Part shown: positions 16,385 through 24,751 of the stretch, piece after piece | Numbering within the stretch: the first letter of the stretch is position 1 | Layout of the letters: each line of letters opens with the position of its first letter | Origin: Bailinhaonella thermotolerans | Lineage (GTDB): Bacteria > Actinomycetota > Actinomycetes > Streptosporangiales > Streptosporangiaceae | Direction of reading: 5' to 3' | Length of the DNA: 64,000 bases | Assembly: GCF_003594875.1 (NCBI RefSeq) | Contig: NZ_QZEY01000001.1 | Location: forward strand, 558,001 to 622,000 | Notes under the pieces: model-generated | What the model was told of the DNA's origin: nothing | The model's database searches: none | What the model saw: the letters and a program-made list of their open reading frames with translations, nothing else | Translations under genes and position numbers: made by a program

Positions 16385-16609
16385 ATGGCGGTCCCTGAGA
16401 AACCCGAGAACCCGGGTGCCTGTGGCGCCCGTGCCGCCCTGGTCAACGGCGGCTTCGAGGATCCGAAGCTCGGCGACGGGGATCCCTGCCCGCTGTTCCC
16501 GCCCGACGCCTCGCAGACCTCGGGCAGGCACGTGCCCGGCGGCGCGGGGCATTTCGGCCGGCACGTCAACGGGATCGGCTACGAGCCCTCGCACGCCGCC
16601 ACGGCCTGA
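16385..16609 (+). CDS. Small protein with NGGFEDP motif, possibly truncated
   Basis: This 74-residue frame starts at ATG 16385 behind GGAAGGAA. It contains ALVNGGFEDPKLGDG, the opening strand of a carbohydrate-binding-like (DUF642/galactose-binding) domain, but the rest of that ~150-residue domain is missing and the sequence quickly ends. It is either a truncated remnant or a small free-standing protein. A core similar to the dyad at 14617 lies ~65 bp upstream. The interval 16141-16384 before it is relatively AT-rich and probably promoter. Confidence 0.4.
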   Translation: MAVPEKPENPGACGARAALVNGGFEDPKLGDGDPCPLFPPDASQTSGRHVPGGAGHFGRHVNGIGYEPSHAATA

Positions 16610-16837
16610 ACGCCCCGCCCGCCGCGACGGGCGCGCGCCGGCAGGAGCCGCACGACGGCGACCGCCACATCCGCGACCCTTCCGGCCCAGCCCGCTTCCC
16701 GGCCGGGCGGCCGCCAGTGGGGGGCGAGGGGCGACAGCGCCCGCCACAGTCGCCTGATCCCCGCCGCCCTCCCCCGGACCGGTCGGAACGACCCGACAGA
16801 CCGCACCCCACGGTCCTTCATCACAAGGAGAAATCCC

Positions 16838-17473
16838 ATGATCCGCACAACCCGGCGTCGCTGCCTGGCGGTCGCCACCGCCCTCACCGCAGGGGCCGCC
16901 GCCATCGCCATCGCCGCCCTGGCCGGCGCGCTCGCGCCCGCGACCGCCCAGACGGCCCCGGCCGCCGTCTCCTCACCGCCCCCGTCGCCCCCGCCCGGCC
17001 CCTCCGACGGCACCTACCGGATCCGCTCCGTCTACACCGGCGGAGCGATGCTGTCCCGCGCCGCGGGCAAGAACGCGGGCAACGTGGTGGACACCATCGC
17101 GGAGGACCTCAACGCCGGCCACGACGACGCCAAACGATGGGCGATCACGCGGCTCGGCTCCACCGGCTCCGGTCCCACGCTCTACAAGCTGGAGAACCTC
17201 CGGGCGGACATGTGCCTGCAGCGGAAGACGACGCTGGACGCCACGCGCTACGACACGATCATCCAGACCTGCAACGACAAAGAGGAACTGCAGCAGTGGG
17301 TGATCGTCCAGGCGGACCAGACCAGGTTCCCCGGGGGCTGGACGATCTCCCCGAAGCGGGACACCTCCAAGGGGCTGGCGCCTGACGTCATGCACCACAA
17401 CGCCGGCGTCAAGCTCAAGTCCCTGACCGCCGGCCGGCAGGTGACCTGGTACCTGGAGCCCCTCCCCAGCTGA
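16838..17473 (+). CDS. Secreted ricin-type lectin-like protein
   Basis: The 211-residue protein has an export signal: n-region MIRTTRRRC, a hydrophobic stretch AVATALTAGAAAIAIAALAGAL, and a probable cleavage site after ATAQTA. A short Pro/Ser linker (SSPPPSPPPGP) leads to a beta-trefoil-like domain (GTYRIRSVYTGGAMLSRAAG, LYKLENLRADMCLQRKT, then QQWVIVQ and VTWYLEPL). The Q-W-like strands indicate RICIN family. It should be exported and bind carbohydrate or cell-wall material. ATG 16838 follows ACAAGGAGAA. Two strong hairpins follow the stop. Confidence 0.78.
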   Translation: MIRTTRRRCLAVATALTAGAAAIAIAALAGALAPATAQTAPAAVSSPPPSPPPGPSDGTYRIRSVYTGGAMLSRAAGKNAGNVVDTIAEDLNAGHDDAKRWAITRLGSTGSGPTLYKLENLRADMCLQRKTTLDATRYDTIIQTCNDKEELQQWVIVQADQTRFPGGWTISPKRDTSKGLAPDVMHHNAGVKLKSLTAGRQVTWYLEPLPS

Positions 17474-17520
17474 TCACCCCGGTCAGGAGCGTGTTCATCC
17501 CAGACCGCGCCAGGACGGCC

Positions 17521-17551
17521 GGCTCAGCCGTACCGAATGCTCGGCTGAGCC
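17521..17551. terminator. Hairpin downstream of secreted lectin gene (first of two)
   Basis: GGCTCAGCCG pairs perfectly with CGGCTGAGCC around an 11-nt loop, 48 bp after the lectin stop codon. It is followed at once by a longer hairpin, a tandem terminator arrangement. Confidence 0.6.
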
Positions 17552-17560
17552 CCAGGACCG

Positions 17561-17595
17561 AGGGCCGGACCCGGCCCCGAACCGGGTCCGGCCCT
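17561..17595. terminator. Hairpin downstream of secreted lectin gene (second of two)
   Basis: AGGGCCGGACCCGG pairs over 14 bp with CCGGGTCCGGCCCT around a 7-nt loop. The remaining sequence to 17996 shows only short protein-like fragments in conflicting frames and no supported gene. Confidence 0.65.
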
Positions 17596-17996
17596 CCGCG
17601 TACGCCCGCAACCGGCCGAGACCGGGCGTCCTGATCCAGGCCGAGCGCGTCGCCGAAGGGTTCGTCGGCCCGGACCCCGGCGACGAGATCACCGGGTACG
17701 GCGTCGGCGGCTGACTCACGCCGCGGCACCATGACCTGGCTGAAGCCCGCGAGCCGACGACGGCGCCGAAGGCCGCGGGGCCGCCCGTGAAGTCCACCGT
17801 GCGGACGACGAGGAGCCTGCGCGGATCGACGCCGTGCAGAGCGGCGAAGCGCCCGCGGAACAGCGAGAACAGCGGCATCGCCGCGCCCGCGACGACACGC
17901 GTCCTACGGGACCAGCCAGCGAACCGGCTCCCGGCGCCCCCCATCGCCAGACCGGCCACGCAACCGGGCCGTGCATGTACGCGAGACCATGGCCCG

Positions 17997-18317
17997 ATGA
18001 GGAGATGGTTCCGCAGCTATTGGGACGAGGAAGACATCTGGTTCTACTTCGAGGTCGACGCCGATGGCTGGGTCGCCCGCCAGGTCGAGCTGCAGGGGGC
18101 CGCGGGCACGCCGATCGCGGCCGCCTCTCTCGCCGAGTGGCGGCACGCCCGCGACGCCGGGGCCGGCCGCGCCTACGAAGCCACCTACGGGTTCACCGCC
18201 GAGGTCCCGGTCCACGAATGGGAGGGCCACGACCCCGAGCCCCTCACCAGGGACGAGTTCGACGCGGTCTGGCGGCGGGCCCGCGGCCACCTCCGGGACC
18301 ACCGCGCCGGTTCGTGA
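17997..18317 (+). CDS. Small conserved actinobacterial protein of unknown function
   Basis: The 106-residue acidic protein starts MRRWFRSYWDEEDIWFYFEV and ends with a helical segment (LTRDEFDAVWRRARGHL). Aromatic residues are concentrated in the first 20 positions. The pattern DGWVARQVELQG followed by TPIAAASLAEWRHARDAG is familiar from uncharacterised actinomycete proteins, though no domain name applies. ATG 17997 was chosen because the homologous N-terminus begins there; an ATG 8 bp earlier is out of frame and ends after three codons. Confidence 0.65.
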   Translation: MRRWFRSYWDEEDIWFYFEVDADGWVARQVELQGAAGTPIAAASLAEWRHARDAGAGRAYEATYGFTAEVPVHEWEGHDPEPLTRDEFDAVWRRARGHLRDHRAGS

Positions 18318-18866
18318 GCTCGGGATCAGCCCGGAGCGGTTCGTCCTCAAGCGCGTCGGCTACTGCGGCCTGGGGCTGGCCGTGCCCGGGCTGCTCAACC
18401 TGGCCTTCCTGGCCGCCGGGGTCGCGTTGCCGTGGTGGCTCCGGCGGGCGCCGCCGTACTGCCCGGCGTGCCTGAGCTGAAGGAGTTGGCCGACGTCCCC
18501 GAGGACGCCGACGTGGCCGGGTGGCAGGTGCTGTCGATCCTGCGGGCCAAGGTCGCCGGGATGCTCGCCGAAGCTCGCGCCCACATCGCCGCCCGCTCCG
18601 CCGACGCCACCCTCGACTGGCTCCGGGCCCACGGCCACGCCGACCTGGCCGGCGCCATCTTCAACGTCCACCACCACCAGGACCCCGGTCGACCCGGCCG
18701 CCCTCCGCGCCCACTCCAAGGGCCGCTGCCGCGACGTCATCGGCGTCCCCTTCGACCCCACCTGGTAGAGGACGCCGAAATCGATCTCACCCACCTGAGC
18801 CCGGCGGCCCACACCGCCTACCTCGAACTCGCCGCCACCATCGCGGCCGCCTTCCCCCGGATGTGA
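18318..18866 (+). pseudogene. Frameshifted gene for an unidentified protein
   Basis: Protein-like sequence is spread over changing frames. One frame gives a membrane-type stretch (GYCGLGLAVPGLLNLAFLAAGVALPWWL) ending PPYCPACLS at 18480. A second runs from PELKELADVPEDADVAGWQVL to AGAIFNVHHHQDP near 18690. A third continues VDPAALRAHSKGRCRDVIGVPFDPTW to 18768, and the second frame resumes with EDAEIDLTHLSPAAHTAYLELAATIAAAF to 18866. Three shifts within 550 bp indicate decay rather than programmed frameshifting, though sequencing error is possible. The function of the ancestor is not recognised. Confidence 0.45.
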
Positions 18867-18896
18867 GGCGGCCCTCGAGAACAGCTCCGGATCCAG

Positions 18897-20243
18897 CTAG
18901 TCCCGTGCTAGGTCAGGGTTGCCCTTCAGCCGGGCGGCAAGATCTCGGATCTGTTGTTTGAGATGCTCATCCTGGTTGTTGCGAGCCTCGGCCTCAGAAC
19001 GCTCCCGGCGCAGCCGGCGGTCTCGCTCATGTTCATCCAGCAGGCGAAGAGCGTCGACTCGACCCTGAATGTTCTGGGCCTTGGCATGTTTGAGGAACAC
19101 CTCATGCGTCTCCATATCCGCGGCCGCGTGATCAGCCACCTGGCGGTCGTAGGTGCTGAGCCCGGCGAGACGCTTCGTCAGGATCGGCATGCAGTCCAAG
19201 GTGATCAGTGCGATGCGGAGCAGCCAGACGAAAAGCAAGACCATCAGACTCTGACCCTGGAGGGCGAGAAGGGCCTTGTCCTCCTCCAGAATTCCGATCT
19301 TGCCCTCGGGACGTGGCAACTGCTTGTCGATCTCCCGGGCGATCTGGGTCGCGTACTCGGCATTGACCACACCCATGGCCTCGACGGCGTCCTTGGTCTT
19401 GGTCTGGAGCTCGGCGAGCTGTGCCCGCCGCTCGGTGAGCTTGGAGGTGCGGAGGAGTTCTGCCCGCTCGTTCCGAATCTGACGGCAGTTCGGGCCCTCG
19501 CCTAAGATGCCCGTGGTCTCGTTGCCGACGCGTTCGCCACCGCATTCGGCGTGCCCCAGCCGCTCCAGTCTCCGCAGCGCGGCCATATCCTTGTCGATGG
19601 CCTTCGACAACGTCGATACCTGCTTGTCGAGCGAGGTGACAGTGGCCGCCGCCGCCACCGGGTTGGCGCTGACGGTTATGAGCAGCCTCCGGTCCTGGCA
19701 CGACTGGACGTCCTTGCTCGGGAGCTCCCGGTAGGGGACGGGATTGCAGGACGTGAGCGCGCTCAGCTTGGCCGCCCGTTCCACCCGCCGATCCTCGGCC
19801 ACCTGCCGATGGATCGCGGGCTCGAACATCGCGATCAGCAGCGGTTCGGCCACCACGAACCCCAGCACGATGGCCAGGAGCACCCGGGCGAGGAAGACCC
19901 CGCCGTTGCTCTGTGTCCCGTGTGCGCTGGCGATCAGCCAACGGTCCACCGAGAAGATGATCCAGCCCCAGAACAGGGCGGCCAGCAGTTCCACCACGAG
20001 CGGGGCGTCCCCGAACCTCTGCACCAGGATGAACATGGACACGGCGGCGAGGATGCCCGCGTTGACCACGATGAGGGCCATCGCGGTGTAGCGTCCACGG
20101 TCCAGGGGCGCCATGCTCAGCACCGACTCGTCCACGCCGATCAGCGAGCGGAGCCATACACCCGGCCCCTTCGGTCCATGTGCCGGCCGTCGAGGCGGCT
20201 CCCTCTCGACCCCAACAGCAGCGGTCGGCTGAACCGCCGTCAT
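18897..20243 (-). CDS. DUF4407 membrane protein with extracytoplasmic coiled coil
   Basis: The 448-residue last gene of the four-gene operon. Three membrane helices lie at about residues 52-140 (MALIVVNAGILAAVSMFILV; ELLAALFWGWIIFSVDRWLI; ARVLLAIVLGFVVAEPLLIAMF). A ~190-residue, largely helical region then contains four Cys in C-x-N and C-x-D contexts (SCNPVPY, QSCQDRR, AECGGE, GPNCRQI). A fourth membrane helix (SLMVLLFVWLLRIALITL) is followed by a charged C-terminal coiled coil (DEHERDRRLRRERSEAEARN). This is the DUF4407 architecture, of unknown function. Its ATG overlaps the SPFH stop by one base (TGATG), so translation is coupled. It probably forms the membrane output of the system. Confidence 0.88.
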   Translation of the reverse strand: MTAVQPTAAVGVEREPPRRPAHGPKGPGVWLRSLIGVDESVLSMAPLDRGRYTAMALIVVNAGILAAVSMFILVQRFGDAPLVVELLAALFWGWIIFSVDRWLIASAHGTQSNGGVFLARVLLAIVLGFVVAEPLLIAMFEPAIHRQVAEDRRVERAAKLSALTSCNPVPYRELPSKDVQSCQDRRLLITVSANPVAAAATVTSLDKQVSTLSKAIDKDMAALRRLERLGHAECGGERVGNETTGILGEGPNCRQIRNERAELLRTSKLTERRAQLAELQTKTKDAVEAMGVVNAEYATQIAREIDKQLPRPEGKIGILEEDKALLALQGQSLMVLLFVWLLRIALITLDCMPILTKRLAGLSTYDRQVADHAAADMETHEVFLKHAKAQNIQGRVDALRLLDEHERDRRLRRERSEAEARNNQDEHLKQQIRDLAARLKGNPDLARD

Positions 20244-21532
20244 CAGAGGTCTTCCTCCCGATAAGGCGCTTCGTCGGTGTCCTCCGGCTCAGGGGACGCC
20301 TGCGGGGCCGCGAGCTCCTCACGGACCGGCTCGGCCGCCGCCTGGATCTCTCCGTCAGGTCCGGCCGCTGCCGAAAGGTCGACTCCCTGCGCGGTGACGA
20401 GTGCGGCGAGAATACCGTCGATCTCTTTCATGCCTCGCTCGTCGAGGTGGCCCTTCCGCACCATCTCCTTGAAGACTTCAAGCCGCATCATGATGCCCTG
20501 CACCATGGTGTCCCGGGAGAGCTGCGCGTTCTTGACAGAGTCCTCGTATGCGCGGTCCTCACGCAACCGCTCCAGCGCATGCACCCGGTCGGCCTCCACC
20601 TGGCGGACATCGGCCAGGTCCTTGGCGCTGATATCGCCACGCTCGGCGGCGAAGGCATAGCCCATGAGGGGAGAACCGCCCACCGCCTCGGCGACCTTCG
20701 CCGCCTGGTCGATGCCGAAGGTAGTCTCCAGATCGCGCCTACGGTGCTCCGCGGCCAGCGCAGCCTCCTCGTCCGCTTCCCGCTGCGCCTGCTTCAGCCG
20801 GTCGCTGCGGAGCTTGTTGAGCTCCTGCTCGGTTCCCATCACCTCCAGCTTGAGCCTGTGCAACCTGGTCTCGGTCTCCTCAAGAGCGTGAGCCCGGTCG
20901 TACGTCCCATCCCGCGCCAGACCCGCGAGCCGGTCCTGATGATCGAGATAGTCCCGGACGGCCTTGCCCGCGTAGTCCCTCACCTCCGCCGGCGCGGGGA
21001 TCTCCACGTTGCCCAGAACCGCCGTCATCCCGGACAACCGGACCGGGACGTAGTGGTGGTACGCCTCCAGCTCGGCGCGCACTTCGGTCCGGACCGCCAG
21101 GAAATCGGCGAGCTTGTACTTCGCTCCGGCTTTGAAGACGTCGTCATGTGCCCTCAGGTAGGCGGCCAGGATCTCTCTGATGTCCCCAAGGCCGGCTTCG
21201 ACCACGGCGACCGGGTCGTGCACCCGGCAGGTGAAGTCGACGTGAACGGTGAACTCGCAGCCTTCCGCCGAGGGAATGGAGAACTCGACCCTGACCTGCT
21301 TGTTCTCCGTCATGTCGACGACGCTCACGTGCGTCGCCTCCAGGACGATCTCATCGCTCAGGCTCAGCCGTCCGCTGTCCAGCACGTACCGGCCGTCCGA
21401 ACGGAGCACGAGGACCTGACCCGCCGTCAGAGGAGGGATCTCCGACGTGTCGCGGCTGCGGGAACGAAGCCCGAACAACCCAGACCTGGGCACGGGCGCC
21501 AAGACCTTCTGAGTACTGATCGGATAGCTCAC
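20243..21532 (-). CDS. SPFH/band-7-like coiled-coil protein
   Basis: The 429-residue protein has no membrane segment. An N-terminal beta-rich domain (VLVLRSDGRYVLDSGRLSL, VRVEFSIPSAEGCEFTVHVDFTCRVHDPVAVVEAG) fits the SPFH/band-7 fold of stomatin, prohibitin and flotillin. A long charged coiled coil follows (residues ~195-275, LEETETRLHRLKLEVMGTEQEL onward) and then a helical C-terminus. SPFH proteins oligomerise into rings at membranes and scaffold partner proteins. It starts 2 nt after the NTPase stop and overlaps the DUF4407 gene, so all three are co-translated. A scaffold for the DUF4407 protein is the likely role (inference). Confidence 0.85.
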   Translation of the reverse strand: MSYPISTQKVLAPVPRSGLFGLRSRSRDTSEIPPLTAGQVLVLRSDGRYVLDSGRLSLSDEIVLEATHVSVVDMTENKQVRVEFSIPSAEGCEFTVHVDFTCRVHDPVAVVEAGLGDIREILAAYLRAHDDVFKAGAKYKLADFLAVRTEVRAELEAYHHYVPVRLSGMTAVLGNVEIPAPAEVRDYAGKAVRDYLDHQDRLAGLARDGTYDRAHALEETETRLHRLKLEVMGTEQELNKLRSDRLKQAQREADEEAALAAEHRRRDLETTFGIDQAAKVAEAVGGSPLMGYAFAAERGDISAKDLADVRQVEADRVHALERLREDRAYEDSVKNAQLSRDTMVQGIMMRLEVFKEMVRKGHLDERGMKEIDGILAALVTAQGVDLSAAAGPDGEIQAAAEPVREELAAPQASPEPEDTDEAPYREEDL

Positions 21533-21534
21533 GC

Positions 21535-23655
21535 TTAATCTCCTGTACGACGTTGTGCTCGTTCGATCGCCGCGAGCAGGGCGGCTGCGACGGTGTTCGC
21601 ACGGTTCCGCCGGTTCGCAGGCCGTTCGGCGAGCGCCGTGAAGTCCTTGGCCAGTTCGTCCTGCTGGTCCTTGGTCAAAAGCCCGCCCAGGACGTCTCCG
21701 AGCCGCTGGGCGATCAGCTCCGGCTCCTCGGTGTGGTCGCGCAACGCGTCGAGATTGGCGTACAACGCGGCCAGCGCCGCATGCCGGACCGGCCGGTTCA
21801 CCAGAAGCACCGACCAGGTGTAGCCGACGATGTCCACCAGGCCGGGCCGTTCGCAGAGCAGTTGCGCAGCCAACGGCCGTCCCTGTGGATCGTCGGTCCG
21901 GTAGACGGCGAGCATCGCCCTCAGCGCAGTCCCGTACGTCTCGACCCGGCTGGGGACTCCACGGTGTTTCCGGATCTTGCTCGCCAGGAACTGGACGACG
22001 CGAACGCGCCCGTCCGCATCCTCCTGGGACAGGAACAATCCTCCGAACGCCTCGATCGCCAGCGGTCCCAGCACCGCGCCCCGGTTACTCGTCAGTTGCC
22101 AGAGGTTCTTCACCGCCTCGATCGGATACAACCGGCCGAGGATTCCCGAGAACGCGATGATCGCGTTGTACTTCTGCCCGACCGTGCTGCCCTGCGCGGC
22201 CCATCCCGCGGCGACTCGGAGCGCGACCGGCGCCATGTCCTCGTCGAAGCACATGAACCACAGCACGTGGACGGTCGTCAACCGCTTCTGCCGGGCGTGC
22301 GAACGAGCGGGTTCTTCTCGCCCCGCCGCGACCGACCACGGTTCCAGATACGAACCCTCGACCTCGTCGAAGCTCGACCCGGCCAGCCTGGCCAGGCCCG
22401 CTGCGATGTGGAGGGAGAACTCCGGCTCGATCAACAGGTCCTCAAGCCAGGCCCGGACCGCATCCCAGAAGTGTTCGTCGAACCTTCTGGCCATCTCGGC
22501 GAAGAGGAAGCGCTGTGCCTCCGCCTCCCGCAACTCGACCAGCCGCCGGGGCCGTCCGTCGACGATAACCTGCCTGATCCGGATCAGCGGGTTCTCCCAT
22601 CGCCTGCCTCTGGCCTGGGGAAAGGCCTCCTCCGCGGGTCTCCGTGGCCGATCCGCAGGTTCGCTCTCCTGAACGGACTCCTCGGGCACCGTCTTCGCCA
22701 GCGCGGTCTTGAGCAGTTCCCGGCACTGCCCGAACCGCCGCTCGGACAGACCTGGCAGGAACGCCGGCACGGTGATGTCGAGGATCTGTTCCCGGGTCGG
22801 CCCCTGCTCGAACCAGTCGTGCACCTGGTCCTTGGCGGCGCCCCGCAGCGCGGACGAGACCGCCTCCTCGGGCGGCAGGCCACGGATGAGCAGATCCGTG
22901 ATCTCGATCAGACATGCCATCGTGAGGTCTTCGGGCAGCGCCTCGACCACCTTGGTGATGTCCGCGTCCGTCAGGCCACCGCCCGCGTACTCGCGGATGA
23001 GCGTGCCCTTGTCGTCGGGCGGCGACCACTGGATCCTGGTGGTCATGGCCGTGCGCCGGCTCTCCTCTGGGGAGGTCACCACCAGGAACGAGCCCTGCTG
23101 ACGCAGTTCCCCCTCGACTCGCTCCCAGTGATGCTCGGCCTCCTGGTCACATGCGCCGAACCAGCCGGGCAGTACGTAACCGGTGTCTCTGTCGAACTGG
23201 TGGTCGGCCAACTCCCTCAGGCTTCTGGTCAGAGACAGCCTGACGATCGGCGCCCCCTCGCCGAGCACGCGGACCAGGAGGTTGACGGCGGCGGTGAATT
23301 TGCCACTGCCGTCCGGCCCACACAGGGTGACCACGGCGCGCTTCCGTAGTGCCTCGAGCGCTTCCTCGAACGGCTCGGGCTCCACGAAATGGCGGGTCAG
23401 CCTGTTCACCTGTTCCCGAGGTATCGGGCCGCTCACCATCTGACGGCTGGCTCGGCTCGCCTGGTCGAAGCCGAAGTTCGCCCCCGACGCCTCCACGTTG
23501 CTGAGGAATAAGTTGATCAGCTGGTTGACCGGCGGATGTTCGGCGGGAGGAGGGGCGTCTTTGCGCCTGTTCGCCTCGGGATGGCCTTCGGCGGGTTGGA
23601 ACGGCTGGCCGTCGTCGCCAGCTTGCACACCTGCACCGGGGACTTCCTCGGACAC
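21535..23655 (-). CDS. STAND-like P-loop NTPase with N-terminal GANFGF motif
   Basis: The 706-residue protein starts at GTG 23655, four bases after the cyclase stop. Residues 1-45 are disordered (PPPAEHPP). Residues 48-63 form a motif (NLFLSNVEASGANFGF) that closely matches the C-terminus of the upstream cyclase. A P-loop follows at 113-120 (GPDGSGKF) where the usual S/T after Lys is Phe, then FLVVTSPEE as a sensor-like strand and a ~450-residue helical C-terminal region resembling a receptor/superstructure domain. It is presumed to be a conformational NTPase switch of the STAND/NLR type. The longer upstream frame overlaps the cyclase and was rejected. Confidence 0.8.
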   Translation of the reverse strand: MSEEVPGAGVQAGDDGQPFQPAEGHPEANRRKDAPPPAEHPPVNQLINLFLSNVEASGANFGFDQASRASRQMVSGPIPREQVNRLTRHFVEPEPFEEALEALRKRAVVTLCGPDGSGKFTAAVNLLVRVLGEGAPIVRLSLTRSLRELADHQFDRDTGYVLPGWFGACDQEAEHHWERVEGELRQQGSFLVVTSPEESRRTAMTTRIQWSPPDDKGTLIREYAGGGLTDADITKVVEALPEDLTMACLIEITDLLIRGLPPEEAVSSALRGAAKDQVHDWFEQGPTREQILDITVPAFLPGLSERRFGQCRELLKTALAKTVPEESVQESEPADRPRRPAEEAFPQARGRRWENPLIRIRQVIVDGRPRRLVELREAEAQRFLFAEMARRFDEHFWDAVRAWLEDLLIEPEFSLHIAAGLARLAGSSFDEVEGSYLEPWSVAAGREEPARSHARQKRLTTVHVLWFMCFDEDMAPVALRVAAGWAAQGSTVGQKYNAIIAFSGILGRLYPIEAVKNLWQLTSNRGAVLGPLAIEAFGGLFLSQEDADGRVRVVQFLASKIRKHRGVPSRVETYGTALRAMLAVYRTDDPQGRPLAAQLLCERPGLVDIVGYTWSVLLVNRPVRHAALAALYANLDALRDHTEEPELIAQRLGDVLGGLLTKDQQDELAKDFTALAERPANRRNRANTVAAALLAAIERAQRRTGD

Positions 23656-23659
23656 CGGG

Positions 23660-24391
23660 TCAACTCCGGAACCCGAAGTTCGCGCCCCGGGCGTCCACCC
23701 GTTCGTGGAACTCGTTGTGCACCGAAGCCGACCGCTCGGGGGACGAAGCCTCGCCCTCGGCCTTCTGTGCGGGCGGCTCGTCCGGAGGAAGAGCAAGAGT
23801 CAGGGAGTGGATGTTCCGGCCCCGGGGAATCCAGAGCCAGGCACGCCCGCGGAATTCCTTGACGTTGACCTCCACCTCCCGGAAGTCCTCGCCGGCGACC
23901 GAGAGCGCGTGACCATGGCGGACGATATCGGTGTAGATCCGGTCAGAGAGTATGACGGCCAGATCGGCCCTGGACTCCCTGAGGGCGACGCGCAGTGGAG
24001 GGCTGTCGCAGAGCCGGGCGACCTCGACCGCCCCCTGACCACTGCGTCCGTTCACGTTGGCGATGGCCGTTCCGTAGTGGATGGCCAGCCGGAGTCGGAG
24101 CCGATGCTCCCACGGCGCATCCCCGTTCCGGCGGTTCAGGAACGCCGCGAGGTAACGGGGGAAGTCCCCGACCAGGCGCCCCTCGGCGATCTGCGGGAGA
24201 AGAACCGAGAACTCGCCATCGCCGGCGCCCTGCCGTTCCCATTTGTCCCGTTCGAGTCCGGCCGCGGCCGCAGCCTTGTCCAGAACGTCGAGCAGTCCCG
24301 CCTGGATGTCCGACTGCCGCTGATCGTCGGCGCTTCCATACCCCGTGGCGTCGACTGAGATCAGCGCGCGCCGTTCGAATGCTTCTACCAC
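23660..24391 (-). CDS. Class III nucleotidyl-cyclase-like protein with C-terminal GANFGF motif
   Basis: The 243-residue first gene of the operon starts at GTG 24391. Residues ~8-200 match the class III cyclase fold: strand 1 with metal Asp (LISVDATGYG, D14), hairpin with second metal Asp (QGAGDGEFSVLLP, D58), LRLRLAIHYGTAIANVNG and GAVEVARLCDSPPLRVAL. Both metal-binding aspartates are kept, so catalysis is possible; the base specificity cannot be read. A linker (SSPERSASVH) leads to residues 226-241 (NEFHERVDARGANFGF), shared with the adjacent NTPase. It may make a cyclic nucleotide that the neighbouring CRP-type regulator senses, or act as an effector recruited by the NTPase. Confidence 0.78.
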   Translation of the reverse strand: MVEAFERRALISVDATGYGSADDQRQSDIQAGLLDVLDKAAAAAGLERDKWERQGAGDGEFSVLLPQIAEGRLVGDFPRYLAAFLNRRNGDAPWEHRLRLRLAIHYGTAIANVNGRSGQGAVEVARLCDSPPLRVALRESRADLAVILSDRIYTDIVRHGHALSVAGEDFREVEVNVKEFRGRAWLWIPRGRNIHSLTLALPPDEPPAQKAEGEASSPERSASVHNEFHERVDARGANFGFRS

Positions 24392-24419
24392 CTTCTGCCC
24401 CCTTCGGTGGTTGGGGTCG

Positions 24420-24474
24420 GGAACAGGATCCTTACACGAGCGGCTTTACAAGAAGCAGTACAAATACCTGTTCC
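24420..24474. promoter_or_regulatory. Inverted repeat in the operon leader
   Basis: GGAACAGG (24420-24427) and CCTGTTCC (24467-24474) are perfect 8-bp arms 39 bp apart, starting 29 bp upstream of the cyclase start codon (minus strand). The stretch 24392-24751 has no gene and is AT-richer than its surroundings, as expected for the operon promoter. The dyad may bind a dimeric regulator such as the upstream CRP protein, but it is not a TGTGA-type CRP box. Confidence 0.4.
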
Positions 24475-24751
24475 GCCTAGGTCATCTGCCTCGCACACTA
24501 TTTGCCTGTAGCGTCAAATGTCGGACTCTCCTAGAGGATGCGGAACTCACACAAAAACCTCTGTTCGAGAGAAGGTGGATTCAGCACCCATCGCCCATGG
24601 TCGGGGTGCTGGTCACTCCCACCGCAGCGGGAACCTCCCGGAGCCACCGCGGCGCATCGAAGCGAAGACCTCGGTCCTGTAGGCAGTGCGCGGCCGGACC
24701 ATCTTCCGGGTGGTGCCCGCGACGCTCGCGGTCACCAAGGCTTGGAGCGGA

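Noticed and set aside
17600-17990. Protein-like fragments on both strands (e.g. minus-strand SLFRGRFAALHGVDPRRLLV)
   Set aside because: Conflicting frames and no recognisable domain; could be a decayed gene but cannot be supported.
18397-18481. Programmed frameshifting as an explanation for the frame changes at 18318-18866
   Set aside because: Three shifts without a slippery heptamer or downstream structure argue for decay or sequence error.
24420-24474. Classical CRP box (TGTGA-N6-TCACA) in the cyclase operon leader
   Set aside because: Only a GTGTGA half-like sequence occurs; the inverted repeat present is unlike the CRP consensus.
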